A stretch of DNA of 64,000 nucleotides from VRUE01 sp963788975 (GTDB taxonomy: Bacteria > Actinomycetota > Thermoleophilia > Solirubrobacterales > 70-9), in NCBI GenBank assembly GCA_963788975.1, contig CAWBIJ010000001.1, positions 1 to 64,000 on the forward strand, written 5' to 3'. Shown here piece after piece: positions 24,270 through 32,939 of this stretch (its first letter is position 1; each line of letters opens with the position of its first letter). The position numbers and the translations under genes are program-made. A model generated the notes under the pieces. That model was not told where the DNA came from. It saw only the letters and a program-made list of their open reading frames with translations, and did no database searches.

Positions 24270-24499
24270 TCTTGAGCTCCAAATATTGCCGCTCCTTCAG
24301 TCAATTCGATCGCAACGAAAAAGTTGCCACTTTTTCCCGAAAACATGATTCCATCTGTAGGGAACCTAGATGTTCTGTCTACAGTCCCGCTTTGCCAGGA
24401 GCCACCGCCATGGCTCGAGTTTCTCCGGTCAGAGTACCGTCCGCACGGCGGTGGAGCGTCTTCCGGCTGCGGCAGGATCACCTAGGCGCCAGTCATCTG

Positions 24500-24646
24500 C
24501 GGACTTAGGCGCACACAGTTGCGAGGTCCGCTTAAGGCTGATGAGCCGACATCGTCAGGCCACGTCGGTAGGTCCGAAAAGTCCCAATGGGCGACATCGC
24601 ACGCTTGGTTTGATATGAAAGAGGCCGCCCACTGAGGCGGCCTACA
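24500..24646. repeat. dispersed intergenic repeat, copy 4
   Basis: Subfamily A: GGTCCGCTT, CCGACATCGTC, GGTCCGAAAAGTCCCA and GGGCGACATCGC. It ends with the same ATGAAAGAG plus GCCGCC/GGCGGC hairpin as copy 1. Confidence 0.65.
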
Positions 24647-24656
24647 GGGGATAAAA

Positions 24657-24841
24657 TGACAGACGTACCGTTCAAAGTAGGCGACCGAGTAAAGAAGCAC
24701 TCAGGCTACGAATACCCGGGCTTCATCGTGTCGGTTTTTACAAACCGAGCCGGGGCCGTTCGGTATGTAGTGGAGGCAGACCACCCTGCCTTCTCCGGCA
24801 TGTTGCACATCTTCAATGGCGATCAACTTGAACATCGCTAA
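24657..24841 (+). CDS. small SH3/KOW-like hypothetical protein
   Basis: 61 residues from ATG 24657: MTDVPFKVGDRVKKHSGYEY, PGFIVSVFTNRAGAVRYVVE, then HPAFSGMLHIFNGDQL. The VGDRV and Gly-rich strand pattern suggests a small five-strand barrel like SH3 or KOW modules. GGGG lies upstream. Function unknown. Confidence 0.65.
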
Positions 24842-24973
24842 GGCAAACTAGGCCATTGCGAAAATCAGAACAGGCCACTAGGGCCTAAAACAGGCCAGCA
24901 CCCGAGTTTCAATAGGCACAGTTCGATAACCGAGAACCTTTCCTGAACTCGGCAGATGTCGTCACGACTTACC

Positions 24974-25085
24974 GCATGTCTCTTGCGGGTCAAGCGTGTC
25001 GGTTTGGCCCTCCGTCGATGACTTCCGGTCTTCCCCTGTAAACGGACGTCGTCAGGGCCAGTGAGCATGTCTCAAAAGTGCCATG
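24974..25085. repeat. dispersed intergenic repeat, copy 5
   Basis: Subfamily B blocks CATGTCTCTTGCGGGTCAA, CGGTTTGGCC, GATGACTTCCGGTC, AAACGGAC and CATGTCTCAAAAGTGCCA. Confidence 0.65.
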
Positions 25086-25255
25086 ACCAGACCTGCTGGT
25101 CCCGTTGAACAATTGGCGGTTAGAGGAATGTCGGTCTTCCAACGGTCCCCTTTACCTAAAGGACGCAATAACGAGAATGGGCCTCGCCTCCTTGTACCCA
25201 AGGTGATGTGGATTGGAAGCCTATGCTTTCGTAAAGACTTGTGCGCAAGACAAAG

Positions 25256-25768
25256 CTAGTCGTTGCGCGGGTCCACTAACGCGAGGGTAATCCAGTGCGC
25301 CTCTAGCGCGGGCTTAATTGCGCCTTCCACTTCAACCACGGTTTCCCAAGCGGATTGCAAGGATACCGCGCGTTCCGTCAGGCCGATTAAACGAAATTTG
25401 CCGCGCACGCGTGTTCCGGATTTGACGGGGCTCAGGAAACGCACGCGCTCGAAGCCGTAATTGACGCCCATGCGGGTCCCTTCCACGCCCGGCATGGCGT
25501 CGAAAGCGAGGGTCGATAGCAATGACAGTGTCAGGAAGCCGTGCGCAATCGTTCCTCCGAACGGAGTTTCAGCCTTGGCGCGCGTCGGATCGACATGGAT
25601 GAACTGACGATCTCGAGTGGCGGCAGCAAATGTGTCGATCATGGATTGATCGACGACTAGCCAATTCGACGTCAATTCCCTGCCGTTGAGAAGCTTTCGG
25701 TATTCTTCCAGCGCTATCAATTTGCTGCGGATCGCCTCGGCCTCTGCAGCCCGTTCCGTATCTGACAC
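25256..25768 (-). CDS. MaoC-type (R)-specific enoyl-CoA hydratase
   Basis: 170 residues from GTG 25768, with GAGGAAG upstream. The hot-dog fold MaoC motif is WLVVDQSMIDTFAAATRDRQ, FIHVDPTRAK, TPFGGTIAHGFLTLSLLS, with the Asp and His used to add water across the enoyl-CoA double bond. The tail carries GVNYGFERVRFLSPVKSGTR. Likely in fatty-acid or polyhydroxyalkanoate metabolism (NodN/PhaJ relatives). Alone in its region. Confidence 0.85.
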   Translation of the reverse strand: MSDTERAAEAEAIRSKLIALEEYRKLLNGRELTSNWLVVDQSMIDTFAAATRDRQFIHVDPTRAKAETPFGGTIAHGFLTLSLLSTLAFDAMPGVEGTRMGVNYGFERVRFLSPVKSGTRVRGKFRLIGLTERAVSLQSAWETVVEVEGAIKPALEAHWITLALVDPRND

Positions 25769-25988
25769 TCTTGCTTCCTCGGACACCCAAGTCTCGCTTT
25801 GACCGTTATTCGGCGTCCAACCATGACCCCGCTGTCGCCCTCCTGATCCCAGAGGTAGCATATGGGCAATACGTCAATCACGCTAGGTAGACAACAACGC
25901 GGCGATGCCGATGCCTTTTTGATGCGAGGCTCCGCCGCCTCGTCCAGCCGAGAAGGGGTAAAACAAGTGGTCTGATTGCTGCGATCAA

Positions 25989-26108
25989 ATGTCCGCTTCG
26001 GGTCAAACTGAGAAGTCCGGGCGTGCGACCGGGAAGTCGGCTTTGCCCTCAACAACAGACATCGTCCGCCAAGCCCGTCAAGTCCGAAAAGTGCCAAGAA
26101 GCGACATG
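25989..26108. repeat. dispersed intergenic repeat, copy 6
   Basis: Subfamily A: GTCCGCTTCGGGTCAAACT, GGGAAGTC, CAGACATCGTC, AGTCCGAAAAGTGCCA and GCGACATGCG. Confidence 0.65.
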
Positions 26109-26271
26109 CGCAGCGATCGCAGCTAAATTTCCGCACGCGCCAAACCGTTAGGTTTTGTTCCCGAATTTCTGGTGCGTAATTCGCCGGGAAACAGTTGCAA
26201 CATAAGGTTGGAACCGTGGAAACGCAGAAGCGTCGAGTCACGTCAGGCTTACCAACGCCGTTGAGGGTGAA

Positions 26272-26628
26272 ATGGTCCTGCATTTCAGCCGCGTTGGTCC
26301 TGCGGCAGAGAAGTTAGAGATTTGGAGCGCGAGCGAATGCGGCTTTTCGTTCGTAATCAGTAACGAGAGTAGAGATGGGCCTGGACTTCACGGCAAGCCT
26401 GGCTTTGTAGCTTCTTGGCGCCCCATCCATATTAACAAGTCTGCGATCAGGGTGGGCGGATCACCCTTCAAGACGTTCGCCGAAGCCGAGGGCGGACCAC
26501 GCACGACGGTTCCGGACGACACGCCGGGCCTTACCACTCGGGTCGCCCACCAGAATGGCCTATTTTGGCTGGGTGCAATTCTTGGCAGAATTGCACGCCA
26601 TGCAAAAACCCGCCGGCTTGGCCAGTAG
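26272..26628 (+). CDS. hypothetical protein, altered C-terminus
   Basis: ATG 26272 has GAGGGTGA upstream. LEIWSASECGFSFVISNESR, then KPGFVASWRPIHINKSAIRV and SPFKTFAEAEG match a short family I know from rhizobia, which normally ends soon after with a Cys-containing helix. Here the frame continues GGPRTTVPDDTPG to 26628, suggesting a frameshift near 26490. Function unknown. Confidence 0.5.
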   Translation: MVLHFSRVGPAAEKLEIWSASECGFSFVISNESRDGPGLHGKPGFVASWRPIHINKSAIRVGGSPFKTFAEAEGGPRTTVPDDTPGLTTRVAHQNGLFWLGAILGRIARHAKTRRLGQ

Positions 26629-27843
26629 TCACGAGAAATCCTGCCTCAAAGTGGCGGCGATCTGTTCCAGCGCCCAGTCGACCTGATCGCTGGAGATAAC
26701 AAGCGGTGGGGCGATGCGAATCGTGTGCCCATGTGTGTCCTTGGCGAGGATGCCTCGGGCCTGCAGGGCCTGACAGTAGCGACGTGCACCGCCTGCTTCC
26801 GGGTGAAGCTCGACGGCCAGCATCAGCCCGCGTCCGCGCACTTCCCGGATCGTGTTGCTGCGGATGCTGCTCAGGCCATCGAGAAAGCGGGTGCCCTGGG
26901 CGGCTGCGTTCTCGATCATCCCTTCCTCGACCAGCACGCGCAGCGCGGCCCGAGCTACCGCACAGGCCAGCGGATTGCCGCCGAAGGTCGAACCGTGCTG
27001 GCCAGGTTTCAGGGTGCCGAGCACCGCGTTGTTCGAAAGCACGGCCGACACTGGGTAAAAGCCGCCGGACAACGCCTTGCCAAGCAGCGTGACATCCGCC
27101 TCGATGCCCTCGTGCTGTTCCGCGAGCAGCTTGCCGGTGCGGCCGAGCCCGGTCTGGATCTCGTCCAGAATCAGCATCACGTCGTGCGCAGTGCAGAGTT
27201 CGCGCACTACTGTAAAGTAACCTGACGGTGGGATGACGACGCCCGCTTCTCCCTGGATCGGTTCGACCAAAAAGGCGACCGTGTTGGGCGTGATTGCCTT
27301 CTTCAGCGCCGTGGCATCGCCGAAGGCGATTATCTTGAAGCCCGCCGCGAACGGTCCGAATTGGTCACGTGCCGCCGGGTCGGTGCTGAAGCCGATGATG
27401 CCAAGGGTGCGGCCGTGAAAATTATCGGCGCAGACGATGATCTCGGCCTGCCCATCCGGCACCCCCTTCACCTCATAGCCCCATTTGCGCACCGACTTGA
27501 TCGCGCTCTCCACCGCTTCGGCTCCGCTGTTCATCGGCAGCACCTTGTGGGAGCCGGTTAGCGCCGCGATCTCTTCGTAGAAGAGGGCCAGCTGGTCGTT
27601 GTGAAAGGCGCGCGACGTCAGCGTCAGCCGGCCCGCCTGCTCTACCATCGCGGCCAAGATCTTCGGATGGCAGTGGCCCTGATTCACCGCGGAATAGGCG
27701 GAGAGGCAATCGAGGTAGCGATGGCCCTGCGTATCCCAAACAAAGACGCCCTCGCCGCGCGACAGGACGACGCCGAGCGGTTCGTAGTTCCGGGCGCCAA
27801 AGCGCGCTTCCCTCGCGATGAAATCAGTGACCGATGGATCCAT
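26629..27843 (-). CDS. rocD: ornithine aminotransferase
   Basis: 404 residues, MDPSVTDFIAREARFGARNY. A class III PLP-dependent aminotransferase. The pyridoxal Lys is in LLGKALSGGFYPVS (about 255), the cofactor Asp in LILDEIQTGLGRTGK, and NSGAEAVESAIKSVRKW binds phosphate. VEPIQGEAGVVIPPSGYF and THGHTIRIAPPLVIS are also typical. It converts ornithine and 2-oxoglutarate to glutamate semialdehyde and glutamate in arginine catabolism. One of the few long intact genes in this block. Confidence 0.93.
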   Translation of the reverse strand: MDPSVTDFIAREARFGARNYEPLGVVLSRGEGVFVWDTQGHRYLDCLSAYSAVNQGHCHPKILAAMVEQAGRLTLTSRAFHNDQLALFYEEIAALTGSHKVLPMNSGAEAVESAIKSVRKWGYEVKGVPDGQAEIIVCADNFHGRTLGIIGFSTDPAARDQFGPFAAGFKIIAFGDATALKKAITPNTVAFLVEPIQGEAGVVIPPSGYFTVVRELCTAHDVMLILDEIQTGLGRTGKLLAEQHEGIEADVTLLGKALSGGFYPVSAVLSNNAVLGTLKPGQHGSTFGGNPLACAVARAALRVLVEEGMIENAAAQGTRFLDGLSSIRSNTIREVRGRGLMLAVELHPEAGGARRYCQALQARGILAKDTHGHTIRIAPPLVISSDQVDWALEQIAATLRQDFS

Positions 27844-28087
27844 GTTTCGTCAGTCCAGTTGGAGCGAACTGGCAGGCAGTGGGCTATCGCCATTTCCAGC
27901 CTGCGAATGCCCGATGATCATCATCAAGTTACCACAGGCATTTTGCTTGCGGACGCATTCGGTGACGCTAAACGGCACTACCTATCGGGCTGGACAGAAA
28001 CAACCTGGCGATCGGCCTGTTCCGGCTACACGCATCACCGCACACCTCCGACCAGTCTGATCACAGTTGCCCCCGCCGCCGTGCGGT

Positions 28088-28112
28088 GGAACCCTCAGCG
28101 TTCATGCCCGTT
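28088..28112 (+). promoter_or_regulatory. EcfG-type general stress promoter
   Basis: GGAAC, 16 bases, CGTT, 35 bases before the ATG at 28148. Confidence 0.75.
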
Positions 28113-28147
28113 GCACCCCGAAATCAAGCCCACGGAGGACCTCCAAC

Positions 28148-28447
28148 ATGATGAAGATCGCTCTTGCCGTGTTGGCAGCCGCAGCGGTGCTGACTGCTCC
28201 GCTCGTCATTCCGGCCAAGGCCCAAGGCGTCAAGATGACCCAAGTAGATATGCAGACCGGGCGGCACCTCGACGACCGCGACCCCGGCTACTATAGGGAA
28301 CGTCGGGGATACAATTCCAACACCACTGTTGGCGTCGGTCCAGGTGGCGTCACCATCGGCCCACGACACCGCTGCCGCATGGAGACCATCACGATTGAAC
28401 GGGACGACGGCCGCAGGATCACGCGCAGGGAGCGCCGCTGCGACTAA
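28148..28447 (+). CDS. small secreted basic protein
   Basis: 99 residues (ATG 28148, or 28151), GGAGGACC upstream. Signal peptide MKIALAVLAAAAVLTAPLVI ends near AKA-QG. The mature protein has RDPGYYRERRGYNSNTTVGV, a Gly-rich segment (GPGGVTIGP) and an Arg-rich end with two Cys (RHRCRMETITIER, RRERRCD). A periplasmic protein under EcfG control; function unknown. Confidence 0.75.
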   Translation: MMKIALAVLAAAAVLTAPLVIPAKAQGVKMTQVDMQTGRHLDDRDPGYYRERRGYNSNTTVGVGPGGVTIGPRHRCRMETITIERDDGRRITRRERRCD

Positions 28448-29060
28448 ACGGCGGCGATGAAGAGGAGTTAGCCGCCCAGCGCGGCGGCCTAAGCCCGGGC
28501 GACGTAAGCCATTTGTTCAAGTGGGAAGCGGTATCCAGCTGGCTGATTTTCTTGAGCAGGGCATTCCGCTCGGGACCGTGCGGGACATTGGCGAGCTGTT
28601 CTTCAAGGCGGGCCCTTTCGGCTGGGACGGCTCACAAGATTTCTAAGTCGGCCACGGTTTGTAGATGAGAGCCGTCGATCAGGTTAGCATCCATCCTTCA
28701 ACGTCCGCTTTGCGCCAAAAGCGGTCGCTCCGGGCTGCTACGGCGCGCGGGAACATAAGCTCCGCCACAACTATTTTCTTCTGGCTCAATGATACACTCG
28801 CGGGGTCAGCAAATGGTCCGGCCTGATGCCGGTTCTAGAGCACGTGAGCTTTTCAACCGCAGACAAGGGCGACGAATGTTCGAAACGGCCCGTCTGGTTT
28901 GTCTGCGTGGCGGAAGCGGTGACGACCGCTTTCTTCTCAGCGCCAAGGCACAGTTCCGCGGCAGGATGCGGGATGCCGCATTTTTGAACATGCGTCGTGT
29001 CGTATTTCGATTACAGTTACTCCGGGCTGGAAGAGAAACCCAAACAGTGGAGATTCTTCT
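28448..29060. other. non-coding / junction zone between alphaproteobacterial and actinobacterial sequence
   Basis: No gene recognised. A diverged bit resembling the dispersed repeat (AACGTCCGCTTTGCGCCAAAAGCGG) is near 28700. By about 29060 the sequence becomes very GC-rich and actinobacterial. Somewhere in 28.8-29.06 kb lies a probable assembly or recombination junction. Confidence 0.5.
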
Positions 29061-29199
29061 AGGACCCGAGCGGCGTAGAGCGCCCTGCTCACCCGCGCCC
29101 CTGAGCGGCCCGTTCCCGGCCAGTCAACACGGGCGTGTGATCGCCCGGTCGGAGTCGCGCCCGACGGGAGGTTCGGGGCCGTCGTGGCCGGCGGCGCCC

Positions 29200-30540
29200 C
29201 CGCTGCGCACCCCGCTGGCGCCCGAGGCGCGTACGCCTCCGGCGACAGCGCACCCGACGCCGGCGCACGATCATCGGCGTCATCGTGGGGGTGCTGCTCC
29301 TCAACCTCGTCGCCGGTGGCGGCTTCCTGTACGTCAAGTGGCGGTTGAGCCAAATCGAGCGGGTGACATCCCGGGCTTACCGAAGACACGGATACGGTCA
29401 TGAACGTGCTCCTTGTCGGTCCGACAGCCGTGAACGGCTCACCGGGCGAGGCCGCCGCTCAGGCCGGCAAGGACCAGGTCAGCGGACAGCGCAGCGACAC
29501 GATCATGGTGCTGCACATCGACTCCCGGCAGAAGCGGGCCGCCATCCTGTCCATCCCCCGCGACCTTACGTCCGATTGCGGGCACCGGCCGCTCCGACCA
29601 GGTCAACTCTGCCTTCTCCCCCGGTGGGCCGACCCAGCTCGTGGCCACGATCCAGGAAGGGCTGGGCATCGAGGTCAACCACTTCGCCGAAGTGGACTTC
29701 CTCGGGTTCAGCGAGCATCGTCAACACCGTCGGCGGGGTCGACATCTACGTACCCGCCCCGCCCGCGACGCCTTCAGCGGGCTCAGATCGGCACGCCCGG
29801 ATGCGTGCGCTGGACGGGACGTCGGCACTGGCGTGGGTCCGCAGCCGGCACTACAGTATCTCTCCGACGGCGGGTGGGTCACCGACTCAGCGGCGACCTG
29901 GGAGCATCCAGCGCCAGCAGGACTTCATGCGCAGGGTGATGAAGAAGGCGGTGTCGTCCGGGCTCTCAAAACCCCTCAAGCTCAACAAGCCTGATCGGCA
30001 TCGGCGTGAACAACATCACCCTCGACAAGGCCATGTCGACCCTGACATCACCCGGCTGGCCCGGCGATTCAACTCCCTCGACCCCGACAAGGTCGAAACC
30101 TGACCCTGCCCGGGGACCAGGACACCGTCAACGGCGCCTCGGTGATGCTCTGAACAAGGCCGAGGCCCGGCCGTCTGATCGACCGGATCAACGGGAAGAG
30201 CCGCCTCGTCCGGCCGGACGGAGCCGCAGGACGAGGCGCCGCCCACCACCGCAGTGAAGCCGGGGAGCGACGTCCGCGTGCTCAACGGCAACGGCATCTC
30301 GGGGGCCGCCGCCAAGACGGCGAGCCCAGCTCAAGGCGGCCGGGTACACGGTCACTGGAACGGGAGACGCCCCCGAGGACACATCGAGACGGTCGTCAGG
30401 TACGGCGGCCAAGGAGGAGTCGCCCGCACTCCAGGGCCAGCTGGCCGGAACGCCGAGATCGAGGAGGACAGAGCCTCGACGAGCAGCGACCTGGTGCTGA
30501 TGCTGGGCGAGGACTACAAGGGGCTGCGAGCCGACGCCGA
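29200..30540 (+). pseudogene. LytR-CpsA-Psr family protein, many frameshifts
   Basis: Pieces in all three frames reconstruct an LCP protein. A membrane anchor IIGVIVGVLLLNLVAGGGFL and a linker come first. The catalytic LCP domain follows: TVMNVLLVG, RSDTIMVLHIDSRQKRAAIL SIPRD in two adjoining pieces, ATIQEGLGIEVNHFAEVDFL, SIVNTVGGVDIYVP. A LytR_C domain comes last (VRVLNGNGISGAAAKTA, LVLMLGEDYKGL). LCP enzymes attach teichoic acid or arabinogalactan-type polymers to peptidoglycan. Indels occur every few tens of bases, far more than natural decay without substitutions would give, so raw-read quality is suspected. Confidence 0.7.
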
Positions 30541-30739
30541 CGGTCTCGCTGCGTCGCCAGCACGCCGTGCCCCGACGGGACCGACGACGCCCCGAAGCCC
30601 GCGTGTTGAGCGCGGGTGGCGTGACCGGCCGGCGCCGACGTCGCCGCCGCCATGGCCCGCGTGGCCGCCACGCCTGGCCGAGGGGCCCGAGGCCTTGGAG
30701 CGGGGTTCAGGGCCGCCGCCCGCCCGAGCGGGGTCGTGC

Positions 30740-31690
30740 GTCCCGTCCCGGGGTGACCGCGAGATCAACGTCGGCCGGCTGCGCCACCGCGCGGACGTCG
30801 ACGTGGACCTGCCGTCCGGCTCCGACCGGCCCCTCGTCGGCGGGGCCGTCCGCCTGGCCAAACGGGGGTGCGCCGGGGCCTCCGCTGGTACGTCGCACCC
30901 ATCGTGGAGCAGCAGTCGCCTTCAACCACGCCACGCTCGACCCCGTCGAGCGGCTGCGCATGCGGCTGGTGCGGTGGCAGCGAGGAATCCGGCAGAGGCA
31001 CGGGACCCGGGCCCGAGCGGCCCTCCCGGGCCGAGCGGGGCCGCAGGGTCCTCGCCGGGCCCTGGCGGGGCCGCCGGGGCCTCCTGCCGGTGCACCCGGC
31101 CCGGCGGGGCCGCAGGGTCCTGCCGGTGCGCCCGGCGCGCCGGGGCCTCCGGGGCCTCCGGGCCCCGCGGGCCGCTCCGCCGTCGTCGCGTCGGGCGGCG
31201 AAGCCCGACGTGGTCGTCCGGTACCCGAGGTCCACGTCCGCCTGGCCGCCTACGTGCCGCTCTTCCGAGGCTGCCGCCGGGTGCTCCACGCCGAGTGCGG
31301 GCAGGGCGAGCTGCTGCTTGCCCTTGCCGCCGACGGCACGGGCGCCTACGGCGTCACCACCGATGTCGAGGCCGCCGCCGACGCCCTCGGCGGGACGCTC
31401 GACATGCAGGCCGCCGACCCGGTCGACCACCTCCGTGTGGCGGCACCGGAATCCGTCGACGGATTGTTCACCAGCCTGCTCACCGCGCCTGGGACTGCGA
31501 CCGACCTGGTGGCGCTGCTGACCGCCGTGGTCCGGAGCCCTGGCGCCACGGGCGCCGGTGGTGCCATCGAGACCGCCGGCCCCGACGAGCTGCGAGCCGG
31601 CGGTCCGGGCGGCCCGCTCCATCCCGGCGCCATCCGGGCCGCGCTCTGAGCGACCGGCTTCGTGGGGGTGCGCGCCGAGCTGGATCGCCC
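30740..31690 (+). pseudogene. methyltransferase with collagen-like linker, frameshifted
   Basis: An N-terminal segment (SAVRLAKRG-like, RRGLRWYVAPIVEQQS, FNHATLDPVERLRMR) spread over frames leads to a Gly-Pro-rich linker (GAPGPAGPQGPAGAPGAPGP). The SAM-binding core follows: AAYVPLFRGCRRVLHAECGQ, GELLLALAADGTGAYGVTTD, DPVDHLRVAAPESVDGLF. The frame stops at 31649, but sequence to about 31690 still reads as the C-terminus (TGFVGVRAELDR). Likely modifies a polysaccharide or small molecule. Actinobacterial codon usage; error-rich like the preceding gene. Confidence 0.55.
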
Positions 31691-31699
31691 CCACCGCCG

Positions 31700-32126
31700 T
31701 GGTGGTGTACTGCCCCGACCGGAAGCCCCAGAGGCGCTTCTCTCCTCCGAGGCGGAATCTGAATAGCGGCCGGTCGCCAATGGTCACATCGAGTTTGCGA
31801 CGAACCAAATCTCGCTTGGCACGCGCCTCGATGGTCGCGATGTCCTGATCGTGATGCAGGGGGCGGCGCTTTTTCCCGCCCGTTGACATCTGCTCAATGG
31901 CAAGCCAACTCTGCTGGGCCATCTTGCAGGCAAAGTCGAGTGTCTCCTTTGCCTCGTCCCCACTAAGCACGAACTTATATTTCTCTTTCGTGCTCGTATC
32001 TACATGCTTGAAGCAGAAGTATGGATGATCCGTAGAACGATCAAAGGGAATCTGCGCAGCCTTGGGAGTACCGGGCTGCTGAGATGCCTTCGCCGCTGCT
32101 TTAGCGGCGCGATTGGTCTTAGCCAC
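31700..32126 (-). CDS. putative toxin partner of a Panacea antitoxin, C-terminus lost
   Basis: Starts MAKTNRAAKAAAKASQQPGT at 32126, 11 bases after the stop of the Panacea-domain gene. A basic N-terminus is followed by a mixed fold: HPYFCFKHVDTSTKEKYKFV, LDFACKMAQQSWLAIEQMST, FRFRLGGEKRLWGFRSG. About 140 residues are recognisable. Beyond WGFRSG the frame passes into the actinobacterial block, so the C-terminus is cut by the junction near 31.70 kb. A toxin role is inferred only from the paired arrangement. Confidence 0.6.
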
Positions 32127-32136
32127 GGCGGAGTAC

Positions 32137-32625
32137 CTATGCCGAGGCTGGCCCCCATTCCAACTTGTCTACGTCCACCGCATCCTCTGCGGTTTCGAGA
32201 GCGCCGTAGTAGACGACCATCGATTCGAGCGCAATTTGATTCGTGGAGCGCTCTGTTGGCGAGAGGCCGATCCGAGCCTCGCGCCACGGGTCCTCGGCGT
32301 GGGTCAGGATGCTGAGCTGCTGCCCGCTGAGCTTCCCGTATGAATCGAGAACGCGATCAATGCTTGCTTTCTCCACATCGGTCAGGTTGTTTGAATCGCC
32401 CTTGCTCCAAGTTGACACGTTGAACTTTCCTCGGTGCTGCGAGTAGAGGGCCGGGACAACCGGTCCGTTCGCCCAAGCCTCGATCCGATCATGGAACAGA
32501 GCCTTTTCGGCCCAGACCAAGTGCCACGCCTGTGAGTAGTAGGCGAGCTTCTGGAGCTTCCAGGTAGAGATGCTGCTCCCCTGGGTATCGAGGATGTAGG
32601 AAGCTACGTCATGGACGGAGGCCAT
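32137..32625 (-). CDS. Panacea (SocA/GepA-like, DUF4065) antitoxin-domain protein
   Basis: 162 residues from MASVHDVASYILDTQGSSIS. The Panacea domain is clear: ISTWKLQKLAYYSQAWHLVW (about 18-37), HDRIEAWANGPVVPALYSQH (about 46-65), then DRVLDSYGKLSGQQLSILTH. The domain is known from SocA and from antitoxins that neutralise varied toxins. Here it stands first in a two-gene unit with the gene at 31700-32126, the classic antitoxin-toxin layout. A transposase lies next to it, consistent with a mobile context. Confidence 0.85.
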   Translation of the reverse strand: MASVHDVASYILDTQGSSISTWKLQKLAYYSQAWHLVWAEKALFHDRIEAWANGPVVPALYSQHRGKFNVSTWSKGDSNNLTDVEKASIDRVLDSYGKLSGQQLSILTHAEDPWREARIGLSPTERSTNQIALESMVVYYGALETAEDAVDVDKLEWGPASA

Positions 32626-32939
32626 CAGGCCCTCCCGTAGGGCGTGGGGACGGTCAGATCAAGGCAAAGAGTAGCGCGCGGAGCAGATCGCAAATACGCC
32701 TGAGCGGCTTGCAGGGTGACGGTCACGGACCCTCCCAAAGTCGTTGACGCCGCAAACCTACCCCAGAAAAACGAAAACAGCAGGGTTTGTTTAGAGGGGT
32801 TGGGGAAGGCCACGTTTTCGGCTTGCTAAAGCGGTTTTCCGTCCGACCTAAGCCATAGAGTTAGTCGGGCAAGAATCAAGAAAGCGGCCCCCGCGACGGT
32901 GGAACGTCCGAGGGCCAGACCATCCGAGGTGTAGCTCGA
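32626..32939. other. intergenic, divergent promoter region
   Basis: Lies between the leftward toxin-antitoxin unit and the rightward transposase and probably holds both promoters. No gene recognised and no clear terminal inverted repeat found. Confidence 0.4.

Noticed and set aside
26217..26245. GGAAC, 16 bases, CGTC upstream of the gene at 26272
   Set aside because: The last -10 base differs from the consensus; too weak to list.
30765..32126. 453-codon minus-strand frame
   Set aside because: Only the part from about 31700 to 32126 looks like protein. The rest is antisense to the methyltransferase and crosses the junction.
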